64,000 bases of DNA from Trabulsiella odontotermitis (GTDB lineage Bacteria > Pseudomonadota > Gammaproteobacteria > Enterobacterales > Enterobacteriaceae). Location of the stretch: NCBI RefSeq assembly GCF_001297775.1, contig NZ_LIFX01000013.1, forward strand, positions 62,001 through 126,000, read 5' to 3'. Below are positions 19,421 to 29,439 of the stretch, piece after piece (positions within the stretch are counted from its first letter, which is position 1; every line of letters starts with the position of its first letter). Made by a program: the position numbers and the translations under genes. The notes under the pieces were generated by a model that saw only the letters and a list, made by a program, of their open reading frames with translations, had not been told where the DNA came from and ran no database searches.

Positions 19421-20569
19421 GTGGCAGAAAATAACGAGGACAAAACAGAGGCCCCCACACCCCAACGGCTGGATAAGGCCCGTGAGGAGGGGCAGATCCC
19501 CCGATCCCGCGAACTGACCTCGATGTTGATTCTGCTGGTAGGGGTTTGCGTCATCTGGATCGGCGGCGAGTCGCTGGCGCGTCGTCTGGCGGGGCTGCTG
19601 TCGTCGGGTTTGCATTTCGATCACAGTATCGTCAACGACCCCAATCTTATCCTCGGGCAAATCATTCTGCTGATTAAACAAGCCATGATGGCCATGCTGC
19701 CGCTGATTGTCGGGGTGGTGGTGGTGGCGATTATCGCGCCGATGCTGCTTGGCGGCATCGTGTTCAGCCCGAAATCCCTTTCGCTGAAACTGGATAAATT
19801 AAACCCGCTGCCGGGCATCAAACGGATATTTTCTGCGCAGACCTTCGCCGAGTTACTGAAGGCGATCCTGAAGTCGCTGTTAGTCGGCAGCGTTACGGGT
19901 TTGTATCTCTGGACCAACTGGCCGGACATGATGCGTCTGGTTAGTGAATCCCCTATAAACGCCATGGGGCATGCGCTGAATCTGGTCGGGCTGTGTACGT
20001 TGCTGGTGGCGCTGGGGATTGTCCCGATGGTGGGATTTGACGTCTTCTGGCAGATCTACAGCCATATGAAAAAGCTGCGTATGTCCCGCCAGGATATCCG
20101 CGACGAATTTAAACAGAACGAAGGCGACCCGCATGTGAAGAGTCGTATTCGTCAGATGCAGCGTGCCGCTGCGCGCCGCCGAATGATGGCGGACGTGCCG
20201 AAGGCGGATGTCATCGTGACCAACCCGACCCATTACGCGGTCGCGTTACAGTATGACGAAAACAAAATGAGTGCGCCGAAAGTGCTGGCGAAAGGCGCTG
20301 GATTGGTGGCGCTGCGCATTCGCGAGATCGGCGCTGAAAACCGTATTCCGGTGCTGGAAGCGCCGCCACTGGCGCGTGCGCTGTTTCGTCATGCGGAAAT
20401 CGGACAACAAATTCCCGGTCAGTTATACGCCGCGGTGGCGGAAGTGCTGGCCTGGGTATGGCAACTGAAACGCTGGCGTCTGGCTGGCGGAACGGCGCCG
20501 AAAAAACCTGAAAACCTGCCGGTGCCTGCCGCACTGGATTTTTTGAATGAGAAGGAAACTGATGGCTAA
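19421..20569 (+). CDS. flhB: Flagellar type III export switch protein FlhB
   Basis: 382 residues, equal to E. coli. Four membrane segments are followed by the cytoplasmic autocleavage domain with NPTH, cut between Asn and Pro to switch export from rod/hook to filament substrates. The start is GTG at 19421 (AENNEDKTEAPTPQRLDKAR). The 3' end overlaps flhA by eight bases. Normally flhB follows cheZ directly; here a 5 kb fimbrial operon intervenes. Confidence 0.96.
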   Translation: MAENNEDKTEAPTPQRLDKAREEGQIPRSRELTSMLILLVGVCVIWIGGESLARRLAGLLSSGLHFDHSIVNDPNLILGQIILLIKQAMMAMLPLIVGVVVVAIIAPMLLGGIVFSPKSLSLKLDKLNPLPGIKRIFSAQTFAELLKAILKSLLVGSVTGLYLWTNWPDMMRLVSESPINAMGHALNLVGLCTLLVALGIVPMVGFDVFWQIYSHMKKLRMSRQDIRDEFKQNEGDPHVKSRIRQMQRAAARRRMMADVPKADVIVTNPTHYAVALQYDENKMSAPKVLAKGAGLVALRIREIGAENRIPVLEAPPLARALFRHAEIGQQIPGQLYAAVAEVLAWVWQLKRWRLAGGTAPKKPENLPVPAALDFLNEKETDG

Positions 20570-22640
20570 TCTGGTCGCAATGCTGCGTCTGCCCGTAAAT
20601 ATGAAATCGACGCAATGGCAGGTTCTTGCCGGACCGGTGCTGATTCTGCTGATCCTGTCAATGATGGTGCTGCCGCTGCCAGCGTTCGTCCTTGATCTGC
20701 TGTTTACCTTCAACATTGCGCTGTCCATTATGGTGCTGCTGGTGGCGATGTTTACCCAGCGGACGCTGGAATTTGCGGCGTTCCCGACCATCCTGCTGTT
20801 TACCACCCTGTTGCGCCTGTCGCTGAACGTGGCCTCGACCCGTATCATTCTGATGGACGGTCACACCGGTGCGGCGGCGGCGGGGCGAGTGGTGGAAGCC
20901 TTCGGCCACTTCCTTGTCGGCGGTAACTTCGCTATCGGTATCGTGGTCTTTATCATTCTCGTCATCATCAACTTTATGGTTATCACCAAAGGTGCCGGGC
21001 GTATCGCGGAAGTGGGGGCGCGCTTTGTCCTCGACGGGATGCCGGGTAAACAGATGGCGATCGACGCCGACCTTAACGCCGGGCTGATTGGTGAAGATGA
21101 AGCGAAAAAACGCCGTTCGGATGTAAGTCAGGAAGCGGACTTCTACGGCTCGATGGACGGTGCGAGTAAATTTGTGCGCGGCGATGCGATTGCCGGGATC
21201 CTGATCATGGTGATCAACGTTCTCGGTGGTCTGCTGGTCGGTGTTCTGCAGCATGGCCTGCCGCTGGCAAAAGCGGCGGAATCCTACACGCTGCTGACCA
21301 TTGGTGACGGCCTCGTGGCGCAGATCCCGGCGCTGGTTATCTCCACGGCAGCGGGCGTTATCGTCACCCGCGTCAGCACCGAACAGGACGTTGGCGAGCA
21401 GATGGTCGGGCAGTTGTTCAACAACCCGCGCGTCATGCTGCTCAGCGCCGCTGTCCTCGGTCTGCTCGGCCTGGTGCCGGGAATGCCGAACTTTGTTTTC
21501 CTGCTGTTCACCGCCGCGCTGCTGGGTCTCGCCTGGTGGATTCGCGGGCGCGAACAGGTTGCACCAACGCAGCCGCAGCCCGTCATACTGCCGGAAAACG
21601 GTCAGGCAGTTGAAGCATCGTGGAAAGACGTCCAACTGGAAGATACGCTCGGTATGGAAGTGGGCTATCGCCTGATCCCGATGGTCGATTTTCAGCAGGA
21701 CGGCGAATTGCTGGGGCGTATCCGCAGTATCCGTAAGAAATTTGCGCAGGAGATGGGGTTCCTGCCGCCGGTGGTGCACATTCGTGACAACATGGATCTG
21801 CCACCGGCACGCTATCGCATCCTGATGAAAGGGGTGGAAATTGGTAGCGGAGATGCCTACCCGGGGCGCTGGCTGGCCATTAACCCTGGCACCGCGGCAG
21901 GTTCGTTGCCAGGTGAACCGACGGTTGATCCGGCATTCGGGCTGGCGGCTATCTGGATTGAAAGCGCGCTGAAAGAACAGGCGCAAATCCAGGGCTACAC
22001 CGTAGTGGAATCCAGTACCGTGGTGGCGACGCATCTTAACCATCTGATCAGCCAGCACTCCGCCGAACTGTTTGGCCGTCAGGAAGCACAGCAGTTGCTG
22101 GATCGCGTGACACAGGAGATGCCGAAGCTGACCGAAGATCTGGTGCCGGGCGTCATCACCCTGACCACACTGCATAAAGTGCTGCAAAACCTGCTGGATG
22201 AAAAAGTGCCGATTCGCGATATGCGCTCGATTCTTGAAACGCTGGCGGAGCATGCGCCGATCCAGACTGACGCATATGAGCTGACCTCCGTGGTGCGTGT
22301 GGCGCTGGGTCGCGCGATCACTCAGCAGTGGTTCCCGGGTAATGGCGAAGTGCAGGTCATCGGCCTGGATACCGCGCTGGAACGACTGCTGCTGCAGGCG
22401 CTGCAGGGTGGCGGCGGGCTGGAGCCGGGGCTGGCGGATCGCCTGCTGACGCAAACCTCCGAAGCCTTAGCACGACAGGAGATGCTGGGAGCGCCGCCGG
22501 TATTGCTGGTAAACAACGCGTTGCGTCCGCTGCTGGCGCGCTTCCTGCGCCGTAGTCTGCCGCAACTGGTGGTGTTGTCGAACCTCGAACTGTCCGATAA
22601 CCGCAATATCCGCATGACCGCCACCATCGGAGGGAAATAA
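20562..22640 (+). CDS. flhA: Flagellar export gate protein FlhA
   Basis: 692 residues. About eight membrane helices include the FHIPEP-family stretch RIAEVGARFVLDGMPGKQMAIDADLNAG, followed by a large cytoplasmic nonamer-forming domain that docks chaperone-substrate complexes. The start at 20562 (MANLVAMLRL) corresponds to E. coli; an earlier in-frame ATG at 20547 lies within flhB. The flhE ATG overlaps the flhA stop by one base. Confidence 0.97.
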   Translation: MANLVAMLRLPVNMKSTQWQVLAGPVLILLILSMMVLPLPAFVLDLLFTFNIALSIMVLLVAMFTQRTLEFAAFPTILLFTTLLRLSLNVASTRIILMDGHTGAAAAGRVVEAFGHFLVGGNFAIGIVVFIILVIINFMVITKGAGRIAEVGARFVLDGMPGKQMAIDADLNAGLIGEDEAKKRRSDVSQEADFYGSMDGASKFVRGDAIAGILIMVINVLGGLLVGVLQHGLPLAKAAESYTLLTIGDGLVAQIPALVISTAAGVIVTRVSTEQDVGEQMVGQLFNNPRVMLLSAAVLGLLGLVPGMPNFVFLLFTAALLGLAWWIRGREQVAPTQPQPVILPENGQAVEASWKDVQLEDTLGMEVGYRLIPMVDFQQDGELLGRIRSIRKKFAQEMGFLPPVVHIRDNMDLPPARYRILMKGVEIGSGDAYPGRWLAINPGTAAGSLPGEPTVDPAFGLAAIWIESALKEQAQIQGYTVVESSTVVATHLNHLISQHSAELFGRQEAQQLLDRVTQEMPKLTEDLVPGVITLTTLHKVLQNLLDEKVPIRDMRSILETLAEHAPIQTDAYELTSVVRVALGRAITQQWFPGNGEVQVIGLDTALERLLLQALQGGGGLEPGLADRLLTQTSEALARQEMLGAPPVLLVNNALRPLLARFLRRSLPQLVVLSNLELSDNRNIRMTATIGGK

Positions 22641-23032
22641 TGCGAAAGCTCTTCGCCCTGTTGTTGCTCCCGCTGTGCGTACAGGCGGCGGGGGAAGGAA
22701 CGTGGCAGGCCAGCAGTACCGGCATTACGCTCACCTGGCGCGGACAGGCGGCGTCGTCCAGGGTTCTGGCTCCATCGCAACCCGTGGAAGGATTAATGAC
22801 CGTCGTGGCCTGGCGCTATGAGCTCATTGGCCCCACGCCTGCCGGGTTGCGGGTGCGCTTATGCACGCAAACCCGCTGCGTTGAGCTTGACGGGCAGAGC
22901 GGTACCACCCGCGGCTTTAACGCGATTTCTGCGGGTGAACCGTTGCGTTTTATCTGGGAAGTGCCTGGCGGGGGGCGACTCATTCCGGCGCTGAAAGTGC
23001 GCAGCAATCAGGTCATCGTCAACTACCGTTAA
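22640..23032 (+). CDS. flhE: Flagellar protein FlhE
   Basis: 130 residues with a signal peptide ending near VQAAGEG, so it acts in the periplasm. FlhE in E. coli and Salmonella is reported to limit proton leakage through the flagellar export apparatus. The C-terminal half LRFIWEVPGGGRLIPALKVRSN matches E. coli FlhE. It is the last gene of flhBAE, and its ATG overlaps the flhA stop (TAATG). Confidence 0.95.
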   Translation: MRKLFALLLLPLCVQAAGEGTWQASSTGITLTWRGQAASSRVLAPSQPVEGLMTVVAWRYELIGPTPAGLRVRLCTQTRCVELDGQSGTTRGFNAISAGEPLRFIWEVPGGGRLIPALKVRSNQVIVNYR

Positions 23033-23051
23033 TCATCGTTTTCCCCTCCAT

Positions 23052-23071
23052 CCGGCAGTGTCATCTGCCGG
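23052..23071 (+). terminator. Hairpin after flhE
   Basis: CCGGCAG-TGTCAT-CTGCCGG, 20 bp after the flhE stop. The following T tract is weak, so it may act as a 3'-end stabiliser instead. Confidence 0.45.
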
Positions 23072-23105
23072 TATGATCTCATTTCTGGTCCTTTCTTTTG
23101 ATGTA

Positions 23106-23124
23106 AAAGAAACGCTGTTTTATA
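23106..23124 (+). promoter_or_regulatory. KdgR operator-like site before the GPH transporter
   Basis: AAAGAAACGCTGTTTTATA agrees at 17 of 19 positions with the KdgR box AATRAAAYRNYRTTTYATT, as I recall it from pectinolytic enterobacteria. It lies 170 bp upstream of the transporter gene. KdgR represses pectin and ketodeoxygluconate catabolic genes, which suits the GH105 hydrolase in this operon. Confidence 0.6.
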
Positions 23125-23293
23125 AATCAGTGATGCGCGTAATCCCACTCTTTGCATTTCTGCCACCCCGTCAGATGTTGTGGCAAAATCGAAAAGGTTT
23201 CCTGTTGCTCATGCTTTTACTGTAGCCGTGTAAGTACCTCTACGGACCGCCGGATGACCGGAGGATCGCCAAAAAGAGACAGGGTTTACGGCA

Positions 23294-24871
23294 ATGAATA
23301 CACGAAAAATCGGTTTAGTGAACTATCTCGCCTACGGATCGGGTGACTTTCTCGGTGCGGGAACCACCGCGCTCACCGCGGCATGGCTGCTCTATTTTTA
23401 CACGACCTTTTGCGGCCTTTCGCCCATCGAGGCGACGTTCATTTTTGCCACCGCCCGTGTGCTGGATGCGGTGGTCAGCCCGCTGATGGGCTTCCTGACG
23501 GATAACTTCGGCTCAACCTGGCTCGGCAAACGCTTCGGGCGCCGCAAGTTCTTTATTCTGCTTGGTATTCCCTGTGTCTTCAGCTATTCGCTGATGTGGG
23601 TGGGGGATATGGGGTTCTGGTACTACTTACTGACGTATCTGCTGTTTGACATCGTTTACACCATGATTCTGGTGCCTTACGAAACCCTGGTGCCGGAAAT
23701 GACCGATGACTTTAAGCAGAAAACCAAATTCTCTGGCGCACGGATCTCAATGGCGCAGATGTCGGCAATTCTGGCCTCCTTCCTGCCCGGTGTGTTGTTA
23801 ACGCTGCTCGGCAAAGACAACGCCATCTCCTTTTTCTATGCCAGTCTGGTCTTTTCCGTGTTGTGCGCGCTGATGCTGACGTTCGTCTGGTGCTTTACCT
23901 GGGAACGCCCGCGTGAAGCGTGGACCGAAGCCGCGATACGGGCGGATGAAGAGAAGAAAAACCTGACGCTGGCACAGAGCCTGAACCGGCTGATCATCGA
24001 GCTTTCCTCGACGCTGCGCATCCGTATTTTCCGCCAGCATCTTGGCATGTATCTGGGCGGCTATATCGCGCAGGATGTGTTCAACGCGGTGTTCACCTAC
24101 TACGTGGTGTTTGTGCTGATGCAGGAAGCATCTGTCGCCTCGAATCTGCTGGGCACGATGGCTATCTTCCAGTTCCTCGCCGTGATCGGCATGATCCCGC
24201 TCTGTATTCGCTTTGGGCCCGCGCCGTCCTACCGGTTGGTAGTGGTGCTGTTCGGGCTGAGCTCATTCTCGTATGCGGCGCTCTGGTATGCCGGAATGAG
24301 CGATATCTATTCGCTGTTGCTGCTGGTATCGGCGGTCGCCGGGCTGGGGCGCGGCGGCATCAACTATGTGCCGTGGAACACCTACACCTATATTGCGGAT
24401 GTCGATGAAGTGATCACCGGCCAGCGTCGCGAAGGGATTTTTGCCGGCATCATGACGCTGACCCGCAAAGCCTCGCAGGCCGGTGCCGTGATGCTGGTGG
24501 GGATCATCATGCAACTCTCCGGTTTTGTCAGCGGGCAGAAAACACAACCTGCGGAAGTGAGTCACACCATTCTGCTGATCCTGAGCGTCGGCACCATCAT
24601 TGTGCTGCTCTGCGGTTTCCTGGTTTCACTGCGATTCAGGCTCAATCTGCAAACGCACAGCGTGCTGCGCGACGAGACGGCGAAAATGCGCCAGTCCGGG
24701 CGAGCGATACCGGAAAGCGCCACACCGCAGGCGCGCGCCACGGTCGAAATGCTGGCAGGCATGCCTTATGAGTGCCTGTGGGGTAACAACAACATCGGCT
24801 ATCTGAATCGTAAAAAGCCTGCTGCACCGTCTCTCGGGCAGGTGAAGCCAATGAATACGTCCTATAACTGA
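23294..24871 (+). CDS. GPH-family (MelB-like) sugar:cation symporter
   Basis: 525 residues with twelve predicted membrane segments. The N terminus YLAYGSGDFLGAG, the loop LGKRFGRRKFFILLG and VPYETLVPEM are hallmarks of the glycoside-pentoside-hexuronide symporter family (MelB, YicJ, TogT). Co-transcription with a GH105 hydrolase 10 bp downstream, plus the upstream KdgR-like box, suggests the substrate is an unsaturated oligouronide or rhamnogalacturonan disaccharide. That is inference; the substrate is not shown by the sequence. It sits between flhE and argS, where E. coli K-12 has no such genes. The Shine-Dalgarno is weak. Confidence 0.85.
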   Translation: MNTRKIGLVNYLAYGSGDFLGAGTTALTAAWLLYFYTTFCGLSPIEATFIFATARVLDAVVSPLMGFLTDNFGSTWLGKRFGRRKFFILLGIPCVFSYSLMWVGDMGFWYYLLTYLLFDIVYTMILVPYETLVPEMTDDFKQKTKFSGARISMAQMSAILASFLPGVLLTLLGKDNAISFFYASLVFSVLCALMLTFVWCFTWERPREAWTEAAIRADEEKKNLTLAQSLNRLIIELSSTLRIRIFRQHLGMYLGGYIAQDVFNAVFTYYVVFVLMQEASVASNLLGTMAIFQFLAVIGMIPLCIRFGPAPSYRLVVVLFGLSSFSYAALWYAGMSDIYSLLLLVSAVAGLGRGGINYVPWNTYTYIADVDEVITGQRREGIFAGIMTLTRKASQAGAVMLVGIIMQLSGFVSGQKTQPAEVSHTILLILSVGTIIVLLCGFLVSLRFRLNLQTHSVLRDETAKMRQSGRAIPESATPQARATVEMLAGMPYECLWGNNNIGYLNRKKPAAPSLGQVKPMNTSYN

Positions 24872-24881
24872 GGTAAATATT

Positions 24882-26021
24882 ATGAAGGTCTGGCCTGTCA
24901 AACAGAGCCCACTGTTGCGTCAGCCGACGCATTTCATCGCCCGCGATGAGTTGAAAGCGTTGATCTGCAAGGTGACGCACAATCTGGTTAACATCAAAGA
25001 TGAGACCGGCGCGTTTTTACTGCGGCTGGATGACGGGCGGGTGATTGACACTAAAGGCTGGGCGGGCTGGGAGTGGACGCACGGTGTCGGGCTGTATGGG
25101 ATCTACCAGTATTACCAGCAGACCGGCGATGCCACGATGCGCGACATTATTGATAACTGGTTCACCGACCGTTTCGCTGAAGGCGCAACCACCAAAAACG
25201 TCAATACCATGGCGCCGTTTCTGACGCTCGCTTATCGCTACGAAGAGACAGGCAATCCGGCATTTCTGCCGTGGCTGGAAAGCTGGGCGGAGTGGGCGAT
25301 GCATGACATGCCGCGCACCGACGCTGGCGGCATGCAGCACATCACGCTGGCGGAAGAGAATCACCAGCAGATGTGGGACGACACTCTGATGATGACGGTC
25401 CTGCCGCTGGCGAAGATCGGCAAGTTACTGAATCGCCCGGCGTACGTGGAAGAAGCGGTGTATCAGTTCCTGTTACATGTCCAGAATCTGATGGACAGGG
25501 AGAGCGGACTCTGGTTTCACGGCTGGAATTACGACGGGAAGCATAACTTTGCCCGTGCACGCTGGGCGCGGGGCAACAGCTGGCTGACCATCGTCATTCC
25601 TGATTTCCTCGAACTGGTTGATTTACCGGAGCACAGCGCCGTGCGCCGCTATCTGATACAGGTGCTGAACGCGCAGATTGCGGCGCTGGCAACCTGTCAG
25701 CATGGCAATGGATTATGGCATACGCTGCTGGACGATCCGGATTCGTACCTCGAAGCCTCCGCCACGGCCGGATTTGCCTACGGTATTCTGAAAGCGGTGC
25801 GTAAACGTTATGTCCCGGCGGAATATGCTGAGGTGGCGGAAAACGCGATCCGCGGAATTGTGCGTCATATTTCGCCAGAAGGGGAGTTAATGCAGACCTC
25901 GTTTGGCACCGGCATGGGAAGCGACCTGGAGTTTTATCGCCAGATCCCGCTGACGTCGATGCCTTACGGCCAGGCGATGGCGATTTTGTGTCTGACGGAG
26001 TATTTGCGGAAGTATTTCTGA
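24882..26021 (+). CDS. GH105 unsaturated glucuronyl/galacturonyl hydrolase (YteR-like)
   Basis: 379 residues, normal for GH105 enzymes. They hydrolyse the 4,5-unsaturated uronic acid from pectin lyase products, with an (alpha/alpha)6 barrel. The segments WAGWEWTHGVGLYGI, EENHQQMWDDTLMMTVLPL (containing the likely catalytic aspartate) and RARWARGNSWLTI follow the family. No signal peptide is visible, so the enzyme is cytoplasmic and acts on imported oligomers, which matches the symporter upstream. SD TGAGG precedes the ATG. A bidirectional terminator follows. Confidence 0.88.
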   Translation: MKVWPVKQSPLLRQPTHFIARDELKALICKVTHNLVNIKDETGAFLLRLDDGRVIDTKGWAGWEWTHGVGLYGIYQYYQQTGDATMRDIIDNWFTDRFAEGATTKNVNTMAPFLTLAYRYEETGNPAFLPWLESWAEWAMHDMPRTDAGGMQHITLAEENHQQMWDDTLMMTVLPLAKIGKLLNRPAYVEEAVYQFLLHVQNLMDRESGLWFHGWNYDGKHNFARARWARGNSWLTIVIPDFLELVDLPEHSAVRRYLIQVLNAQIAALATCQHGNGLWHTLLDDPDSYLEASATAGFAYGILKAVRKRYVPAEYAEVAENAIRGIVRHISPEGELMQTSFGTGMGSDLEFYRQIPLTSMPYGQAMAILCLTEYLRKYF

Positions 26022-26025
26022 TAAT

Positions 26026-26052
26026 AAAAAACCCGGCGGCTGCCGGGTTTCA
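26026..26052. terminator. Bidirectional terminator between GH105 gene and argS
   Basis: AAAACCCGGC-GGCT-GCCGGGTTT with an A run on the left and T's on the right. It can end the plus-strand operon and argS from the minus strand. Confidence 0.85.
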
Positions 26053-26058
26053 TGTCAT

Positions 26059-27792
26059 TTACATCCGCTCGACGGTTTCGATACCGAGTGTATCCAGTCC
26101 GAGCTTCAGGGTTTTCGCCGTCAGCAGCGCCAGTTTCAGGCGGCTGTTGCGGATCTCTTCATTTTCCGCGCTAAGTATCGGGCAATGCTCGTAGAAACCT
26201 GAGAACAGACCGGCCAGATCGTACAGATAAGAACACATCACATGCGGTGTGCCTTCACGGGCCACCACGTTCAGCGTTTCTTCAAACTGCAGCAGACGCG
26301 CAGCCAGTTGAGCTTCACGATCTTCGTTAATCACCACCGGGGCGTTAACCAGGGCGCGCTCTTCGATGTCTGCCTTGCGGAAGACCGACAGCACGCGGGT
26401 GTAGGCATACTGCATATACGGCGCGGTATTGCCCTCAAATGCCAGCATATTATCCCAGTCGAAAATGTAATCGGTGGTACGGTTTTTCGACAGGTCGGCG
26501 TATTTCACTGCGCCGATACCCACTGCATTGGCCAGTTTTTCCAGCTCGTCAGCAGGCATGTCCGGGTTCTTCTCTGCCACCAGACGACGGGCGCGTTCCA
26601 GCGCTTCATCCAGCAGATCAGCGAGCTTCACAGTGCCGCCCGCACGGGTTTTGAATGGCTTACCGTCTTTACCCAGCATCATTCCGAACATGTGGTGTTC
26701 CAGCGGTACTGAATCCGGGACATAGCCCGCTTTGCGCACGATAGTCCACGCCTGCATCAGGTGCTGGTGCTGGCGGGAGTCGATGTAATAGAGCACGCGA
26801 TCGGCATGCAGCGTTTCATAGCGGTATTTGGCGCAGGCGATGTCGGTAGTGGTATAAAGGTAGCCGCCATCCTTTTTCTGGATGATGACGCCCATCGGTT
26901 CACCTTCCTTGTTCTTGTACTCATCAAGGAAGACCACGGTCGCGCCTTCGCTTTCCACCGCCAGACCTTTGGCTTTCAGATCCGCCACAATGCCAGGCAG
27001 CATCGGGTTATACAGGCTTTCGCCCATCACGTCGTCGCGGGTCAGGGTCACATTCAGACGCTGATAGGTGATCTGGTTTTGCGACATGGTGATGTCGACC
27101 AGCTTGCGCCACATCTCACGGCAATATTCGTCGCCGCCCTGCAGTTTCACCACATAACCACGAGCGCGTTCGGCAAAGGCTTCGTCTTCGTCATAGTGCT
27201 TTTTAGCGGCACGATAAAATTCTTCGAGATCTGCCAGCGCCATATCACCGGCGTTTTCCTGTTGTTGTTTTTCGAGGAACGCAATCAGCATGCCGAACTG
27301 CGTACCCCAGTCGCCGACGTGGTTCGCGCGGATCACTTTGTGACCAAGGAACTCCTGCGTACGGACGGACGCATCACCAATAATGGTGGAGCGCAGGTGA
27401 CCGACGTGCATCTCTTTCGCCACGTTCGGTGCTGAGTAGTCGATGACAATGGTCTGCGGTTCAGGTTTTGTTACGCCGAGACGATCGGATTTCAGCGCCT
27501 CATTGACGTGCGTCGCCAGAAACGCCGGGTCGAGGAAAATATTGATAAAGCCCGGGCCTGCGATTTCTACTTTGCTGGCGATGCCATCAAGGGCGAGATG
27601 GGTGAGTACCTGCTCTGCCAGTTGTCGCGGCGCCATGCCCAGTTTTTTCGCAACTGCCATCACGCCATTGGCCTGATAGTCGCCAAACTGTACTTTTGCT
27701 GACTGACGAACCTGGGGTTCGCAATCGGCAGGCGCACCTGCCGCAATCAGGGCCTGACTAACTTTTTCTGAGAGAAGAGCCTGAATATTCAC
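26059..27792 (-). CDS. argS: Arginyl-tRNA synthetase
   Basis: 577 residues, the same as E. coli ArgS. Class I synthetase with the HIGH-type motif HVGH in [15 protein letters not shown]. The N-terminal additional domain ([19 protein letters not shown]) recognises the tRNA D-loop, and the C-terminal anticodon domain ends in [11 protein letters not shown]. It is cytoplasmic and essential. Single gene, convergent with the GH105 module and divergent from yecM. Confidence 0.98.
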   Translation of the reverse strand: MNIQALLSEKVSQALIAAGAPADCEPQVRQSAKVQFGDYQANGVMAVAKKLGMAPRQLAEQVLTHLALDGIASKVEIAGPGFINIFLDPAFLATHVNEALKSDRLGVTKPEPQTIVIDYSAPNVAKEMHVGHLRSTIIGDASVRTQEFLGHKVIRANHVGDWGTQFGMLIAFLEKQQQENAGDMALADLEEFYRAAKKHYDEDEAFAERARGYVVKLQGGDEYCREMWRKLVDITMSQNQITYQRLNVTLTRDDVMGESLYNPMLPGIVADLKAKGLAVESEGATVVFLDEYKNKEGEPMGVIIQKKDGGYLYTTTDIACAKYRYETLHADRVLYYIDSRQHQHLMQAWTIVRKAGYVPDSVPLEHHMFGMMLGKDGKPFKTRAGGTVKLADLLDEALERARRLVAEKNPDMPADELEKLANAVGIGAVKYADLSKNRTTDYIFDWDNMLAFEGNTAPYMQYAYTRVLSVFRKADIEERALVNAPVVINEDREAQLAARLLQFEETLNVVAREGTPHVMCSYLYDLAGLFSGFYEHCPILSAENEEIRNSRLKLALLTAKTLKLGLDTLGIETVERM

Positions 27793-28035
27793 CGGAATAC
27801 CTTACGTTTGTCGCGCTAAACCCTGAGACGGGCTGCGCCGGGGTGTGGATAAATTAAGGCGGGAGTATACTGCATTTGACCTGTGCCGTCAGCACTGAGC
27901 AGGGCTCTGCGCGCCCGGAAATTCACTGCACGTTTAACGAATAACCATTCATCTGCCGGTCGTGACATTCAGCGGTTGGTTCACCCGTCGTAACCTGGTA
28001 AATTAGCGCTTTCCCGACCAATGACAGAGACGAAA

Positions 28036-28605
28036 ATGACCGCATGGCAGAGCATTGTGGAACTGCATGATATTTCCGCAGATTTACCCCGTTTCACTCA
28101 GGCGTTAACAGAACTTTCCACCCGGCTTGGGCTGGATATCGCACCGCTTGATGCCGATCACATTTCCCTGCGCTGTCACCAGAACGCCACGGCGGAACGC
28201 TGGCGCGCGGGGCTCGAGCAGTGCGGGACGCTGCTCTCGGAAAACATCATTAATGGCCGCCCGATTTGCCTGTTTAAACTGGCGGTGCCGGTGTGTGTCG
28301 CGCACTGGCAGTTCGATGTGGTGGAACTACCGTGGCCGGGCGAGAAACGCTATCCGCACGAAGGCTGGGAGCATATCGAAATCGTCCTGCCGGGCGACCC
28401 GGCCACGCTGAATGCCCGCGCGCTGGCGCTGCTTGCCGATGAAGGTCTCAGCCAGCCGGGGATCGTGGTGAAAACCAGTTCGCCAAAAGGGGAGCATGAG
28501 CGACTGCCGAATCCGACGCTCGCTGTCACCGATGGCAGGGTCACCATTAAGTTTCATCCGTGGTCAATTGAACAGATTGTCGCCAGTGAGCAGCAGAGGT
28601 CATGA
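28036..28605 (+). CDS. yecM: YecM, VOC/glyoxalase-fold protein
   Basis: 189 residues matching E. coli YecM (DHISLRCHQNATAERWR; LPWPGEKRYPHEGWEHIEIVLPG). The known fold is a vicinal-oxygen-chelate type with conserved His and Glu that may bind metal; its function is not established. I chose ATG 28036 (MTAWQSI, aligned with E. coli MANWQSI) over ATG 28021, which has no Shine-Dalgarno. Confidence 0.9.
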   Translation: MTAWQSIVELHDISADLPRFTQALTELSTRLGLDIAPLDADHISLRCHQNATAERWRAGLEQCGTLLSENIINGRPICLFKLAVPVCVAHWQFDVVELPWPGEKRYPHEGWEHIEIVLPGDPATLNARALALLADEGLSQPGIVVKTSSPKGEHERLPNPTLAVTDGRVTIKFHPWSIEQIVASEQQRS

Positions 28606-28692
28606 CAATGTGAAGTAACACGATGTCCACCTGCCACAAGCGTGGCAAGATGATGAGCTTTCTGAGCATTGCATGAGCAAAAAGGAGACGAC

Positions 28693-29439
28693 ATGGCGTT
28701 GCTGGAGATTTGTTGTTACAGCATGGAATGTGCGGTAACGGCACAGCAAAGAGGAGCCGATCGCATTGAGCTTTGCGCGGCCCCGCAGGAGGGCGGATTA
28801 ACCCCTTCGTATGGCGTGCTGAAAACGGTCCGGCAGAAGGTGACGATCCCGGTGCACCCGATTATCCGTCCGCGCGGTGGCGATTTCTGCTACACCGACG
28901 GCGAGTTTGCGGTGATGCTGGCAGATATCCGTACGGTACGTGAACTGGGTTACCCCGGTTTCGTGACGGGGGTGCTTGATGCGCACGGCAATGTTGATAT
29001 GACACGGATGCGGCAAATAATGGCGGCAGCGGGAACACTGGCGGTCACTTTTCATCGGGCCTTTGATATGTGCTCGAACCCGAAGCAAACGTTTGAAAAC
29101 CTGAGAGAATTAGGCGTGGCACGGATTCTGACTTCCGGTCAGCAATCGTCCGCAGAAAAAGGTCTCGAATTAATTCGGGAACTAATTGCCCATGATGATG
29201 CTCCAATCATTATGGCGGGTGCCGGTGTGCGGGCGAGTAACCTTGCGTTATTTCTGGACGCAGGCGTGAAAGAGGTGCACAGCTCCGCAGGACACTGGGT
29301 GCCGTCGGTGATGCGTTACCGCAATCCAGGTCTTTCGATGTCCACTGACCCCAATGCCGATGAATACTCTCGCTTTGCCGTCAATGGCGAAACCGTGGCG
29401 GAAATGAAGGCGATTGTCGCCCGCTACGACACTGAATAA
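28693..29439 (+). CDS. cutC: CutC copper homeostasis-family protein
   Basis: 248 residues of the CutC TIM-barrel family: [32 protein letters not shown] and [13 protein letters not shown] are diagnostic. CutC was named for copper tolerance. In E. coli much of that phenotype is attributed to the sRNA MicL transcribed from within cutC, and the enzymatic role of the protein is unclear. The start at 28693 follows AAAGGAGACGAC. The 3' part contains a candidate sigma-E promoter (29178-29206) for MicL. Confidence 0.95.
   Translation: MALLEICCYSMECAVTAQQRGADRIELCAAPQEGGLTPSYGVLKTVRQKVTIPVHPIIRPRGGDFCYTDGEFAVMLADIRTVRELGYPGFVTGVLDAHGNVDMTRMRQIMAAAGTLAVTFHRAFDMCSNPKQTFENLRELGVARILTSGQQSSAEKGLELIRELIAHDDAPIIMAGAGVRASNLALFLDAGVKEVHSSAGHWVPSVMRYRNPGLSMSTDPNADEYSRFAVNGETVAEMKAIVARYDTE
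29178..29206 (+). promoter_or_regulatory. Candidate sigma-E promoter inside cutC (MicL)
   Basis: GGAACTA (29178-29184), 17 bases, TCCAA (29202-29206). The -35 matches the sigma-E GGAACTT consensus with one change; the -10 is weaker. A start near 29214 would give a transcript of about 308 nt to the terminator, the length reported for primary MicL in E. coli. Confidence 0.5.

Noticed and set aside
20658-22454. 598-codon minus-strand frame opposite flhA
   Set aside because: Antisense shadow of a GC-rich conserved gene; His/Gln/Arg-rich composition typical of such shadows and no ribosome site.
23152-23346. 64-codon frame overlapping the GPH transporter start
   Set aside because: Overlaps the transporter in another frame, without ribosome site or recognisable sequence.
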